Counted from the stretch's first letter, positions 1 to 11,955 are shown. The stretch: DNA of 64,000 nt from Aegilops tauschii subsp. strangulata (GCF_002575655.3 NC_053039.3:224087622-224151621); one strand, 5' to 3'. Program-made: numbers and translations. Notes: a model not told the origin generated them from the letters alone.

Positions 1-1186
1 CTATTTTTTTGAGAATTATAGTTAGTGACGCGTACGAAAGGCTTGTGGGCCTACTAAGGCGTACGGAAGGCTTTGTAAACTTAAAGTCAAGACACGATTC
101 TAGCAGCAGTGGCCGTTGGATGTCCATCCAACGGCTGTAGTGCTTCTTCAATCTCGGATATTCTTGCTTCAGCTACCCAAACCACTGCCAGCGGTACCGC
201 CTGCTACCGCCTCCCGTGACCGGCTGTGCTGCCGTGTAGGCTTCAGCGGCCCACTCTACTTCAAAACGCCGTCCAGGCCACTCCTCTACTCACCAACACC
301 TCTTGTTCTTCACCGGCGACGGCAACCTCACACCGCAACCGAACCAGTGAACCCTAGTACTCCCCTCCACGCGGGCATCCACTGCTATGTCTTCGCCGGC
401 TCCGGGTCGTTCCCTTCGTAATACTCGCCATCGTTCACTGCGTTGGTTCTCTCGGCGTGGCGTGGTCAACTTTGTCAGTAAATGATAGCCATCGGGGACA
501 GAGATCCAGTGCCTTGCCCACAACAAGGCACGGCGTAACTGGCGGCCAGCCAGCCGTTGGATCAGGGGGGCAGCTCAGATGAGGCATGTACGTGGATTGG
601 CTGACGGTAGGGACGCACATGGCCCATGACCGCATGCAGAAAGTGCCCCCGTATTATGCAAAAACAAATAATTTCTCCCCCTGACAAGTTTGACCCACCA
701 GCTACATCTTCGCACGCAAGAAAGTGCTTCCTTTATTACGCGGAAATAAAAAGTTTGCTCTCCGTGACAGCTGGGGCCCACTAGCTTTATTATGATCCTT
801 TTCGTGAAAATATAGATTGTACCGAAGATCCTAAATTGTTTACTTTTTATTCTAACTCGAAAAAGAAGAATAAAAAACAAGAAAACATCTTCGCATGCAA
901 GGAAGTGCCACCTTAGTACGCGAAAAAACAAATTGATCCCCCCTGCTAGCTCGGACCCGCCAGATTTGTAGGCTGACTTGTGGGCCTACTAACTTAACAC
1001 GTACGCAGGGCTTTGTCACTTAGTAAATAAACGATTCTAGCTACACTGACCATTTGATGTAAGCTGCGTCTTCAACCTCTAGTCTTGTTGCTCCAGCCGC
1101 CCAAACCTGCGCCCACTGTACCGCCTGCTCCGGCCTCCCGTGGCCGGCTGTGCTGCCGCACAGGCCTCACCGCGCGACCATACTAC
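1..1186. mobile_element. CACTA transposon 1, portion left of the Angela insertion
   Basis: This is the left visible part of a CACTA-type DNA transposon whose right terminus is at 11860; its left end lies outside the window. It carries no convincing ORF. It is made of degenerate subterminal-type repeats in which a phrase like GACAGCTGGGACCCACCAG alternates with GCAAGGAAGTGCC and short A-rich stretches (about 640-1000). A ~934-bp unit starts near 43 and again near 977, and the second copy continues beyond the Angela element at 9746. Assignment to CACTA depends on the recognised terminus at 11860 and on repeat sharing across the insertion. Short ORFs here look fortuitous. Confidence 0.7.
43..1186. 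repeat. ~934-bp imperfect direct repeat, second copy split by Angela
   Basis: The text beginning CTTGTGGGCCTACTAA near 43 recurs near 977. The following ~450 bp (primer-like phrases CGATTCTAGC, ACCGCCTGCT, GGCTGTGCTGCCG, then CCCTCGTACTCCCCTCC and GGCATCCACTGCT) can be followed in both copies. In copy 2 the alignment runs to 1186, jumps over the copia element, and resumes at about 9749-10060. The repeat therefore predates the copia insertion and belongs to the CACTA element. Confidence 0.7.
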
Positions 1187-2921
1187 TGTTGGGGAACGTA
1201 GTAATTTCAAAAAAATTCCTACGCACACGCAAGATCATGGTGATGCATAGCAACGAGAGGGGAGAGTGTTGTCCACGTACCCTCGTAGACCGAAAACGGA
1301 AGCGTTAACACAACGCGGTTGATGTAGTCGTACGTCTTCACGATCCGACCGATCAAGTACCGAACGCACGGCACCTCCGAGTTCAGCACACGTTCAGCTC
1401 GATGACGTCCCTCGAACTCCGATCCAACCGAGTGTTGAGGGAGAGTTTCGTCAGCACGACGGCGTGATGACAATGTTGATGTTCTACCGACGCAGGGCTT
1501 CGCCTAAGCACCGCTACGATATTATCGAGGTGTAATATGGTGGAGGGGGGCACCGCACACGGCTAAAAGATCGTTGATCAATTGTGTGTATAGAGGTGCC
1601 CCCCTGCCCCCGTATATAAAGGAGCAAGGGGGAGGCCGCCGGCCTAGGAGGAGAGGCGCGCCAGGAGGAGTCCTACTCCTACCGGGAGTAGGACTCCCCC
1701 CTTTTCCATGTTGGACTAGGAGTGGAAGGGGGAAGACATGGAGGGGAGGAAGGAAGGGGGGCGTCGCCCCCCTCTCCTTGTCCTATTCGGACTGGGGGGA
1801 AGGGGCGCGCGGCCCTGCCCTGGCCTCCTCTCCTCTCTTCCACCTAGGCCCACTAAGGCCCATTAAGTTACCGGGGGGTTCCGGTAACCTCCCGGTACTC
1901 CGAAAAAATCCCGATTTCACCCGGAACACTTCCGATGTCCAAACATAGGCTTCCAATATATCAATCTTTATGTCTCGACCATTTCGAGACTCCTCGTCAT
2001 GTCCGTGATCACATCCGGGACTCCGAACAACCTTCGGTACATCAAAACATATAAACTCATAATATAACTGTCATCGTAACGTTAAGCGTGCGGACCCTAC
2101 GGGTTCGAGAACTATGTAGACATGACCGAGACACCTCTCCGGTCAATAACCAATAACGGAACCTGGATGCTCATATTGGTTCCCACATATTCTACGAAGA
2201 TCTTTATCGGTCAGACCGCATAACAACATACGTTGTTCCCTTTGTCATCGGTATGTTACTTGCCCGAGATTCGATCGTCGGTATCTCGATACCTAGTTCA
2301 ATCTCGTTACCGGCAAGTCTCTTTACTCGTTCCGTAATACATCATCCCGCAACTAACTCATTAGTCACAATGCTTGCAAGGCTTATAGTGATGTGTATTA
2401 CTGAGTGGGCCCAGAGATACCTCTCCGACAATCGGAGTGACAAATCCTAATCTTGAAATACGCCAACCCAACAAGTACCTTTGGAGACACCTGTAGAGCA
2501 CCTTTATAATCACCTAGTTACGTTGTGACGTTTGGTAGCACACAAAGTGTTCCTCCGGTAAACGGGAGTTGCATAATCTCATAGTCATAGGAACATGTAT
2601 AAGTCATGAAGAAAGCAATAGCAACATACTAAACGATCGAGTGCTAAGCTAACGGAATGGGTCAAGTCAATCACATCATTCTCCTAATGATGTGATCCCG
2701 TTAATCAAATGACAACTCATGTCTATGGCTAGGAAACATAACCATCTTTGATCAACGAGCTAGTCAAGTAGAGGCATACTAGTGACACTCTGTTTGTCTA
2801 TGTATTCACACATGTATCAAGTTTCCAGTTAATACAATTCTAGCATGAATAATAAACATTTATCATGATATAAGGAAATAAATAATAACTTTATTATTGC
2901 CTCTAGGGCATATTTCCTTCA
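1187..2921 (-). repeat. 3' LTR of the Angela-like element (1,735 bp)
   Basis: The LTR is bounded by TG...CA. It adjoins the polypurine tract on its internal (right) side, which makes it the 3' LTR of a minus-strand element. It differs from the partner LTR by scattered substitutions and by an extra ~12 bp near 1680-1695, where a CTACTCC/GGAGTAG inverted phrase is longer. A perfect 11-bp-stem hairpin lies at 2670-2696. Open frames such as 1574-1948 are GC-rich LTR sequence and not genes. Confidence 0.92.
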
Positions 2922-3095
2922 GTCTCCCACTTGCACTAGAGTCAATAATCTAGTTCACATCGCCATGTGATTTAACATCAATAGTTCACATCACCATGTG
3001 ATTAACACCCATAGTTCACATCGTCATGTGACCAACACCCTAAGGGTTTACTAGAGTCAATAATCTAGTTCACAACGCTATGTGATTAACACCCA
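2922..3095 (-). repeat. Polypurine tract and four tandem hairpin-bearing repeats of the Angela-like element
   Basis: Positions 2922-2933 read GTCTCCCACTTG, so the minus strand has CAAGTGGGAGAC just before the LTR, the usual BARE/Angela polypurine tract. Next to it are four degenerate ~40-bp repeats. Each holds a short dyad of the type TTCACAT-CGCC-ATGTGA and a link such as TTAACACCC or CTAGAGTCAATAATCTAG. The copia element D has the same arrangement with three copies. Confidence 0.75.
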
Positions 3096-3306
3096 GAGAG
3101 TACTAAGGTGTGATCATGTTTTGATTGTGAGATAATTTTAGTCAACGGGTCTGTCACATTCAGATCCGTAAGTATTTTGCAAATTTCTATGTCTACAATG
3201 CTCTGCACGGAGCTTCTCTAGCTAATTGCTCCCACTTTCAATATGTATCTAGATCGAGACTTAGAGTCATCTAGATTAGTGTCAAAACTTGCATCGACGT
3301 AACCCT

Positions 3307-4093
3307 TTACGACGAACCTTTTGTCACTTCCATAATCGAGAAACATATCCTTATTCCACTAAGGATAATTTTGACCGTTGTCCAGTGATCTACTCCTAGA
3401 TCACTATTGTACTCCCTTGCCAAAATCAGTGTAGGGTATACAATAGATCTGGTACACAGCATGGCATACTTTATAGAACCTATGGCCAAGGCATAGGTAA
3501 TGACTTTCATTCTTTTTCTATCTTCTGCCGTGGTCGGGCTTTGAGTCTTACTCAATTTCACACCTTGTAACACAGGCAAGAAACTCTTTCTTTGACTGTT
3601 CCATTTTGAACTACTTCAAAATCTTCTTAAGGTATGTACTCATTGAAAAAACTTATCAAGCGTCTTGATCTATCTCTATATATCTTGATGCTCAATATGT
3701 AAGCAGCTTCACCGAGGTCTTTCTTTGAAAAACTCCTTTCAAACACTCCTTTATGCTTTGCAGAATAATTCTACATTATTTCCGATCAACAATATGTCAT
3801 TCACATATACTTATCAGAAATGCTGTAGTGCTCCCACTCACTTTCTTGTAAATACAGGCTTCACCGCAAGTCTGTATAAAACTATATCATTTGATCAACT
3901 TATCAAAGTGTATATTCCTACTCCGAGATGCTTGCACCAGTCCATAGATGGATCGCTGGAGCTTGCATATTTTGTTAGCACCTTTAGGATTGACAAAACC
4001 TTCTGGTTGCATCATATACAACTCTTCTTTAATAAATCCATTAAGAAATGCAGTTTTGTTTATCCATTTGCCATATTTCATAAAATGCGGCAA
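3307..4093 (-). pseudogene. Reverse transcriptase/RNase H remnants of the Angela-like element
   Basis: Two minus-strand open stretches are visible. The first, 3887-4093, encodes a copia RT fragment with residues such as KTAFLNGFIKEELYMMQPEG followed by a degenerate YGLVQASRS. The second, 3307-3579, encodes the TAEDRKRM...YALAIGSIKYAM region that lies between RT and RNase H in copia pol, ending in a degenerate VDHWTTVK. Stops and frameshifts separate them from one another and from the integrase ORF that ends at 4097. In the family this enzyme copies the element RNA into cDNA in virus-like particles. This copy cannot make a complete RT. Confidence 0.8.
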
Positions 4094-4096
4094 TTG

Positions 4097-5578
4097 CTAA
4101 CATGATTCAGATAGACTTAAGCATCGCTGCGAGTGAGAAAATCTCATCGTAGTCAACACCTTGAACTTTGTCAAAAACCTTTTTCCGACAAGTCTAGCTT
4201 TGTAGATAGTAACACTACTATCAGCGTCCGTCTTCCTCTTGAAGATCCATTTATTTTCTATGGCTTTCTGATCATCGGGCAAGTCATCCAAAGTCCACAC
4301 TTTGTTCTCATACATGGATCCCATCTCAGATTTCATGGCCTCAAGCCATTTTGCGGAATCTGGGCTCATCATCGCTTCCTCATAGTTCGTAGGTTCGTCA
4401 TGGTCAAGTAACATGACCTCCATAACTGAATTACCGTACCACTCTGGTGCGGATCTCACTCTGGTTGACCTACGAGGTTCAGTAATAACTTGATCTGAAG
4501 TTCCATGATCATCATCATTAACTTCCTCACTAATTGGTATAGGCGTCATAGAAACTGGTTTCTGCAATGAACTACTTTCCAATAAGGGAGCAGGTACAAT
4601 TACCTCATCAAGTTCTACTTTCCTCCCACTCACTTCTTTCGAGAGAAACTCCTTCTCTAGAAAGGATCCATTCTTAGCAACGAATGTCTTGCCTTTGGAT
4701 CTGTGATAGAAGGTGTACCCAACTGTCTCCTTTGGGTATCCTATGAAGACACATTTCTCCAATTTGGGTTTGAGCTTATCAGGATGAAACTTTTTCACAT
4801 AAGCATCGCAACCCCAAACTGTAAGAAACGACAACTTTGGTTTCTTGCCAAACCACAGTTCATAATATGTCGTCTCAACGGATTTAGATGGTACCCTATT
4901 TAACGTGAATGCAGCTGTCTCTAATGCATAACCCCAAAACGATAGTGGTAGATCGGTAAGAGACATCATATATCGCACCATATCTAATAAAGTACGGTTA
5001 CGATGTTCGGACACACCATTACACCGTGGTGTTCCAGGTGGCGTGAGTAGTGAAACTATTTCACATTGTTTTAACTGAAGGCCAAACTCATAACTCAAAT
5101 ATTCTCCTCCATGATCATATCGTAGAAATTTTATTTTCTTGTTACGATGATTTTCAACTTCACTCTGAAATTCTTTGAACTTTTCAAAAGTTCCAGACTT
5201 ATGTTTCATTAAGTAGACATACCCATATCTGCTCAAATCATCTGTGAAGGTGAGAAAATAACGATATCCGCCACGAGCCTCAATATTCATCGGACCACAT
5301 ACATCTGTATGTATGATTTCCAATAAATCTGTTGCTCTCTCCATAGTTCTGGAGAACGGTGTTTTAGTCATCTTGCCCATGAGGCACGGTCCGCAAGTAC
5401 CAAGTGATTCATAATCAAGTGATTCCAAAAGTCCATCAGTATGGAGTTTCTTCATGCGCTTTACACCGATATGACCTAAACGGCAGTGCCACAAATAAGT
5501 TGCACTATCATTATTAACTTTGCATTTTTTGGCTTCATTATTATGAATATGTGTATCACTACGATCGAGATCTAACAA
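4097..5578 (-). pseudogene. Copia integrase (gag-pre-integrase plus core) to RT start, longest open piece of pol
   Basis: A 493-codon minus-strand open frame carries the copia pol middle region. It opens in the pre-integrase zinc-binding region (HCRLGHIG near residue 31 and CGPCLMGK near residue 62). The integrase core follows, with HTDVCGP (first Asp), YDHGGEY (second Asp) and GVSEHRNRT (catalytic Glu), so the D-D-E set is present. The linker with RRSTRVRSAPEWYG and the start of RT (EAMKSEMGSMYENKVW...NKWIFKRK) come next. The frame then breaks near 4097 and RT resumes at 4093. Integrase inserts the cDNA copy into the genome. The intact core suggests the element is not very old, but the polyprotein is interrupted at both ends. 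Confidence 0.88.
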
Positions 5579-5770
5579 ACCATTGTATTGGGTGTATGAC
5601 CATAGAAGGTTTTATTCATGTAAACAGAACAACAATTATTCTCTAATTTAAATGAATAACCGTATTGCAACAAACATGATCAAATCATATTCATGCTCAA
5701 CGCAAACACCAAATAACACTTATTTAGTTTCAACACTAATCCCGAAAGTATAGGGAGTGTGCGATGATGA

Positions 5771-6767
5771 TCATATCAATCTTGGAACTACTTCCAACAC
5801 ATCATCACCTCGCTTTTTTACTAGTCTCTGTTTATTCTGCAGCTCCCGTTTCGAGTTACTACTCTTAGCAACTGAACCAGTATCAAATGCTGAGGGGTTG
5901 CTATAAACACTAGTAAAGTACACATCAATAACATGTATATCCAATATACCTTTGTTCACTTTGCCATCCTTCTTATCCACCAAATACTTGGGGTAGTTCC
6001 GCTTCCAGTGACCAGTCCCTTTGCAGTAGAAGCACTTAGTCTCAGGCTTAGGACCAGACTTAGGCTTCTTCACTTGAGTAGCAACTTGCTTGCCGTTCTT
6101 CTTGAAGTTCCCCTTCTTCCCTTTGCCCTTTTCTTGAAACTAGTGGTCTCGTCAACCATCAACACTTGATGTTTTTCTTGATTTCTACCTTCGTTGATTT
6201 CAGCATCACGAAGAGCTCGGGAATTACCTTCGTGATCCCTTGCATACTATAGTTGATCACGAAGTCCTACTAACTTGGTGATGGTGACTAGAGAATTCTG
6301 TCAATCACTATTTTATCTGGAAGATTAACTCCCACTTGATTCAAGCGATTGTAGTACCCAGACAATCTGAGCACATGCTCACTGCTTGAGCTATTCTCCT
6401 CCATCTTTTAGCTATAGAACTTGTTGGAGACTTCATATCTCTCAACTCGGGCATTTGCTTGAAATATTAATTTCAACTTCTGGAACATCTCATATGGTCC
6501 ATGACGTTCAAAACGTTTTTGAAGTCCCGATTCTAAGCCGTTAAGCATGGTGCACTAAACTATCAAGTAGTCATCATATTGAGCTAGCCAAACGTTGATA
6601 ACGTTTGCATCTGCTCCTGCAATAGGTCTGTCACCTAGCGGTGCATCAAGGACATAATTCTTCTGTGCAGCAATGAGGATAATCCTCAGATCACGGATCC
6701 AATCCGCATCTTTGCTACTAACATCTTTCAACATAATTTTCTCTAGGAACATATCAAAAATAAACAC
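5771..6767 (-). pseudogene. Gag fragments, zinc knuckle and protease start of the Angela-like element
   Basis: The minus strand at 6555-6767 encodes a gag N-terminal fragment (residues DADWIRDLRIILIAAQKNYV). At 5771-6073 it encodes a CCHC-like knuckle, CFYCKGTGHWKRNYP, where the last Cys of the usual CxxCxxxGHxxxxC is replaced by Tyr. The same stretch has an FDTGSVAK motif, the aspartic protease active-site triad Asp-Thr-Gly. The pieces lie in different frames with stops between them. In copia elements Gag packages the RNA and the protease cleaves the polyprotein. Between this region and the integrase ORF (5579-5770) the frame is closed by stops. Confidence 0.78.
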
Positions 6768-8009
6768 AAGGAAGCAACAACACGAGCTATTGATCTACAA
6801 CATAATTTGCAAAAATACTATCAGGACTAGTTCATGATAAATTTAAGTTCAATTAATCATATTACTTAAGAACTCCCACTTAGATAGACATCCCTCTAAT
6901 CATCTAAGTGATTACGTGATCCAAATCAACTAAACCATGTCCGATCATCACGTGAGATGGAGTAGTTTCAATGGTGAACATCACTATGTTGATCATATCT
7001 ACTATATGATTCACGCTCGACCTTTCGGTCTCCATGTTCCGAGGCCATATCTGCATATGCTAGGCTCGTCAAGTTTAACCTGAGTATTCCGCGTGTGCAA
7101 CTGTTTTGCACCCGTTGTATTTGAACGTAGAGCCTATCACACCCGATCATCACGTGGTGTCTCAGCACGAAGAACTTTCGCAATGGTGCATACTCAGGGA
7201 GAACACTTATACTTTGATAATTTAGTGAGGGATCATCTTATAATGCTACCATCAATCAAAGCAAGATAATATGCATAAAAGATAAACATCACATGCAATC
7301 AATATAAGTGATATGATATGGCCATCATCATCTTGTGCTTGTGATCTCCATCTCCGAAGCACCGTCATGATCACCATCGTCACCGGCGTGACACCTTGAT
7401 CTCCATCGTAGCATCGTTGTCGTCTTGCCAACTATTGCTTTTACGAATATCGCTACCGCTTAGTGATAAAGTAAAACAATTACATGGCGATTGCATTGCA
7501 TACAATAAAGCGACAACCATATGGCTCCTGCCAGTTGCCGATAACTCGGTTAGAAAACATGATCATCTCATACAATAAAATATAGCATCACGTCTTGACC
7601 ATATCACATCACAACATGCCCTGCAAAAACAAGTTAGACGTCCTCTACTTTGTTGTTGCAAGTTTTACGTGGCTGCTACGGGCTTAGCAAGAACCGTTCT
7701 TACCTACGCATCAAAACCACAACGATAGTTTGTAAAGTTGGTGTTGTTTTAACCTTCGCAAGGACCGGGCGTAGCCACACTCGGTTCAACTAAAGTGAGA
7801 GAAACAGACACCCGCCGGTCACCTTTAAGCAACGAGTGCTCGCAACGGTGAAACCAGTCTCGCGTAAGCGTACGCGTAATGTCGATCCGGGCCGCTTCAT
7901 CTCACAATACCGCCGAACCAAAGTATGACATGCTGGTAAGCAGTATGACTTATATCTCCCACAACTCACTTGTGTTCTACTCGTGCATAACATCAACGCA
8001 TAAAACCAG

Positions 8010-8021
8010 GCTTGGATGCCA
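8010..8021 (-). other. Degenerate primer binding site, Angela-like element
   Basis: On the minus strand the 5' LTR end is followed by GTGGCATCCAAG. This resembles the initiator-methionine-tRNA site TGGTATCAGAGC of BARE/Angela elements with several changes. It sets the element's orientation. Confidence 0.7.
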
Positions 8022-8022
8022 C

Positions 8023-9745
8023 TGTTGGGGAACATAGTAATTTCAAAAAAAATCCTACGCACACGCAAGATCATGGTGATGCATAGCAACGAGAGGGGAG
8101 AGTGTTGTCCACGTACCCTCGTAGACCGAAAGCGGAAGCGTTAACACAACGCGGTTGATGTAGTCGTACGTCTTCACGATCCGACCGATCAAGTACCGAA
8201 TGCACGGCACCTCCGAGTTCAGCACACGTTCAGCTCGATGACGTCCCTCGAACTCCGATCCAGCCGAGTGTTGAGGGAGAGTTTCGTCAGCACGACGGCG
8301 TGGTGACAATGTTGATGTTCTACCGACGCAGGGCTTCGCCTAAGCACCGCTACGATATTATCGAGGTGTAATATGGTGGAGGGGGCACCGCACACGGCTA
8401 AAAGATCGTTGATCAATTGTGTGTATAGAGGTGCCCCCTGCCCCCATATATAAAGGAGCAAGGGGGAGGCCGCCGGCCTAGGAGGAGAGGCGCGCCAGGA
8501 GGAGTCCTACTCCTAGGACTCCCCCCTTTTCCATGTTGGACTAGGAGTGAAGGGGGAAGAGGTGGAGGGGAGGAAGGAAGGGGGGTGCCGCCCCCCTCTC
8601 CTTGTCCTATTCGGACTGGGGGGGAAGGGGCGCGCGGCCCTGCCCTGGCCTCCTCTCCTCTCTTCCACCTAGGCCCACTAAGGCCCATTAAGTTACCGGG
8701 GGGTTCCGGTAACCTCCCGGTACTCCGAAAAAATCCCGATTTCACCCGGAACACTTCCGATGTCCAAACATAGGCTTCCAATATATCAATCTTTATGTCT
8801 CGACCATTTCGAGACTCCTCGTCATGTCCGTGATCACATCCGGGACTCCAAACAACCTTCGGTACATAAAAACATATAAACTCATAATATAACTGTCATC
8901 ATAACGTTAAGCGTGCGGACCCTACGGGTTCGAGAACTATGTAGACATGACCGAGACACCTCTCCGGTCAATAACCAATAGCGGAACCTGGATGCTCATA
9001 TTGGTTCCCACATATTCTACGAAGATCTTTATCGGTCAGACCGCATAACAACATACGTTGTTCCCTTTGTCATCGGTATGTTACTTGCCCGAGATTCGAT
9101 CGTCGGTATCTCGATACCTAGTTCAATCTCGTTACCGGCAAGTCTCTTTACTCGTTCTGTGATACATCATCCCGCAACTAACTCATTAGTCACAATGCTT
9201 GCAAGGCTTATAGTGATGTGTATTACTGAGTGGGCCCAGAGATACCTCTCCGACAATCGGAGTGACAAATCCTAATCTCGAAATACGCCAACCCAACAAG
9301 TACCTTTGGAGACACCTGTAGAGCACCTTTATAATCACCCAGTTACGTTGTGACGTTTGGTAGCACACAAAGTGTTCCTCCAGTAAACGGGAGTTGCATA
9401 ATCTCATAGTCATAAGAACATGTATAAGTCATGAAGAAAGCAATAGCAACATACTAAACGATCGAGTGCTAAGCTAACGGAATGGGTAAGTCAATCACAT
9501 CATTCTCCTAATGATGTGATCCCGTTAATCAAATGACAACTCATGTCTATGGCTAGGAAACATAACCATCTTTGATCAACGAGCTAGTCAAGTAGAGGCA
9601 TACTAGTGACACTCTGTTTGTCTATGTATTCACACATGTATCAAGTTTCCAGTTAATACAATTCTAGCATGAATAATAAACATTTATCATGATATAAGGA
9701 AATAAATAATAACTTTATTATTGCCTCTAGGGCATATTTCCTTCA
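8023..9745 (-). repeat. 5' LTR of the Angela-like element (1,723 bp)
   Basis: The LTR begins TGTTGGGGAACATAG and ends CATATTTCCTTCA. It adjoins the primer site on its left, so it is the 5' LTR. It is nearly colinear with 1187-2921 and has the same hairpin at 9494-9520. The two LTRs look highly similar, but divergence was not computed. Confidence 0.92.
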
Positions 9746-10612
9746 AGTACTACTGGCCAGGCCTTCCCTCTACTCACTCACACCCCCTGTTATTCTCCGG
9801 TGACGGCAGCCTCAAACCACAGCCGAAGCAGTCAACCCTCGTACTCCCCTCCGTGTGGGCATCCACTGCTGTGTATTCCCGGCTCCAGGTCGTTCCCTTC
9901 GTAGGTCGCGTCGTCGTCCACCACCTTGGTGCTCTCGGGCGGTACGGCGTCGTCAATCGGTCAACGAATGACAGCCATCAAAAGAGGACTGTAAGTGGAG
10001 AGGCTGACAGCTGGGTCCATGGCCGCACGCAAGCAAGTGCCTCCTTATTACGTGCAAAATAACGATTCCTCCACCTGACACCTCGGACCTACCGGAAGGG
10101 CCTCTGTATTTCACGAAAAAAATGTTTCCCCCCTAACAGCTGGGACCCGCCGACTTTATTTTCGCACGGAAGGAACTGCCTTCTTACCCCCTAACAGCTG
10201 GGACCCACCAGGTTGAAGCGAAGGTAGCGTTATCTGTCCGGCTGCGAACGTGTACGTACATAGCGGCCGATCAGTGTCCCTACAGCGACGTACCGTGGCC
10301 GAGTAAGGAGCGGCACGTGTTGAAGTAGAGGCACCGACGTAGCATGTCACGCAGTCCCGTCTATATCGTGTACACGTACGTACGGACACATTGCAAGATA
10401 GTAAATACGGCTACGTACGTACATACAGGTGGGGTCTCTAACGCGTACAGTGACTAATCATGTTCATCGGAAGCCAACCGGCTGGGTCGAAATGGAGAAA
10501 CTGCATCGTGTTCATGGGGAGGCAACGAATGCATCATGTTCATCGAGAGGCAACAGAATGCGTCGTGTTCATCGGGAGCCAACCAGCTTGGACGGAACAG
10601 CCGAAACGAGGT

Positions 10613-10880
10613 CTGGCGTACCGCAGAACGGAGGAAACGGGCCTTCTATTCGACCGCGTACGGTCGAAATGGGGTCCTGTTCATCGAGAAGGGTATGGCG
10701 TACAGCAAAACGGAGGAAACGGACTTTTGTTCGACCGCGTACGATCGAAACGGGGTCCTGTTGATCGGGAGGGGTGTCGCGTACCGCAAAACGGAGGAAA
10801 CAGACTAGTGATGGAGCGCCTATGGCCGAAACGGGGTCCTGTTGATCGGGAGGGGTGTGGCGTACCACAAAACGGGACTC
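10613..10880. repeat. ~82-bp tandem repeat, about 3.3 copies
   Basis: GGCGTACCGCAGAACGGAGG near 10615 recurs as close variants near 10698, 10779 and 10859. The spacer in each unit has the phrase GGGGTCCTGTT(C/G)ATCG. Period is about 80-83 bp. It lies in the subterminal part of CACTA-1. Confidence 0.85.
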
Positions 10881-10886
10881 CGTGGG

Positions 10887-11030
10887 CTACTGTTCATCCA
10901 CTGTCGACTTCCTCCAGCATCCACCAGCTATTGTTCATCCACCGTCGACTTCCTCCAGCCTCCACCAGCTATTGTTCATCCACCGTCGACTTCCTCCAGC
11001 CTCCACCAGCTACTGTTCATCCATGAGGTC
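10887..11030. repeat. 41-bp tandem repeat, about 3.4 copies
   Basis: Copies start at 10887, 10928, 10969 and 11010 (CTACTGTTCATCCA or CTATTGTTCATCCA), each followed by a GTCGACTTCCTCCAGC phrase. Copies two and three look identical. Shorter ~26-bp repeats with CCTCCACGGGGTCCTGTTCA follow at about 11100-11180. The motif CTGTTCATC links these to the 82-bp array. Confidence 0.88.
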
Positions 11031-11860
11031 CTGTTCATCTAGCCTCCCCGGCTACTGTTCACCCAGCCCTCCACGTGGGCCTGTTCATCCAGCCTCCACT
11101 GGCTACTGTTCAACTAGCCCTCCACGGGGTCCTGTTCAACCAGCCCTCCACGGGGTCCTGTTCAACCAGCCCTCCATGTATGGGGTCCCTCCACCGGCTA
11201 TTATTCATCCACCCCCACGCCTCCTCGATCGGGATCCTGTTCATCCAGCGGCAACGACCTCTACTACCACGGGGTCCTGTTCATCCACCCCCCACCGGGA
11301 ACTGTTCATCCAACCCCCCCCCCCCCAACAACGCTCACTATTCATCAAGAGGCAACATCGACCGGCTTCAGTTAGCAGCAGTATTGAAGGAATCACTCGG
11401 ATTCAGTTAACAACAAGGGATCGATCGGGGTTCAGTAACGTAGCTAGTGCAATTGCTCGGGTTTAGTTAGAGCTCAACGCCTCGCTCCGGGTTCAGTTAG
11501 AGCGCAACGCCTCGCACACATGCGCGTACGTGTACGAGAGAAATGCGCAAACCTCCGTGCATCGCTCGCCCCCGACCACCCACCGTAACCGGGAACTCCC
11601 CGATATTTTCCTCGCCCTCACTTCTACCATGGTTTTTTCCGTCATGGACGGCCCAAAGAATGTCATGTAGTTGCGTATCCGGCCCGCCCAGGACGAAAAG
11701 CCCATTTTTTGTCATGATTTTTTGTCATAGAAGTAGGTTCCCACCACATCTATGATGATACCGGGTTTTGTCACAATTATCATCATAGAAGTGTCATAAG
11801 CATGACAGAAAAAATTTCGTTCGGCCCAAAATGTCACGCATGTGTCTTTTTTTTGTAGTG

Positions 11861-11955
11861 TAGTGATAAAACAAGAAACTAAAAGATTCAATTGTAAGAT
11901 CTAAAGATATACCTTCAAGCACTCACCTCCCCGGCAACGGCTCCAGAAAAGAGCT
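11861..11955 (-). mobile_element. Gypsy element K: internal stub with primer binding site (minus strand)
   Basis: Between the CACTA end and the LTR lie ~90 bp of K's internal sequence. Positions 11928-11945 read on the minus strand as TGGAGCCGTTGCCGGGGA, a one-base variant of the primer site shared by elements C and F. The CACTA transposon therefore landed in K just inside its primer site. The rest of K lies left of the window. Confidence 0.78.

Larger units (their letters stand above)
1187..9745 (-). mobile_element. Angela/BARE-1/WIS-like Ty1-copia retrotransposon, full length, minus strand
   Basis: This is a complete LTR-retrotransposon of 8,559 bp read on the minus strand. Its two LTRs lie at 1187-2921 and 8023-9745. 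They begin (plus strand) TGTTGGGGAACGTAG and end GGCATATTTCCTTCA, the ends of the abundant Triticeae Angela/BARE/WIS group. The flanking 5-mers are ACTAC (1182-1186) and AGTAC (9746-9750), a target duplication with one mismatch. A minus-strand polypurine tract is at 2922-2933 and a degenerate methionine-tRNA primer site at 8010-8021. Internal order on the minus strand is gag, zinc knuckle, protease, integrase, RT, RNase H, the copia order. The coding frame is broken in several places, so it is not autonomous. Confidence 0.93.
9746..11860. mobile_element. CACTA transposon 1, right end with terminus at 11860
   Basis: The segment resumes the CACTA sequence cut at 1186. It holds further subterminal-type repeats (10020-10215), three kinds of short tandem repeat (10613-11180) and a GC-rich tract with GGTTCAGTTAGAGC phrases (11400-11510). 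The outermost ~350 bp read on the minus strand begin CACTACAAAAAAAAGACACA, the Caspar-type CACTA terminus. The element ends with GTAGTG at 11860, and the next three bases TAG (11861-11863) are a candidate for one copy of the 3-bp target duplication. No transposase gene is visible. Several overlapping plus-strand open frames (10429-11466) fall inside tandem repeats whose period is not a multiple of three, which argues against coding. Confidence 0.8.

Noticed and set aside
10156..10389. Small antisense frame with Cys and Arg (77 codons)
   Set aside because: It is within CACTA subterminal-type repeats and lacks any supported start or motif.
10429..11466. Overlapping plus-strand open frames up to 203 codons in the CACTA-1 end
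   Set aside because: They lie across tandem repeats of 41 and ~82 bp, periods that shift the reading frame, and have no conserved domain. They are by-products of stop-poor repeats.
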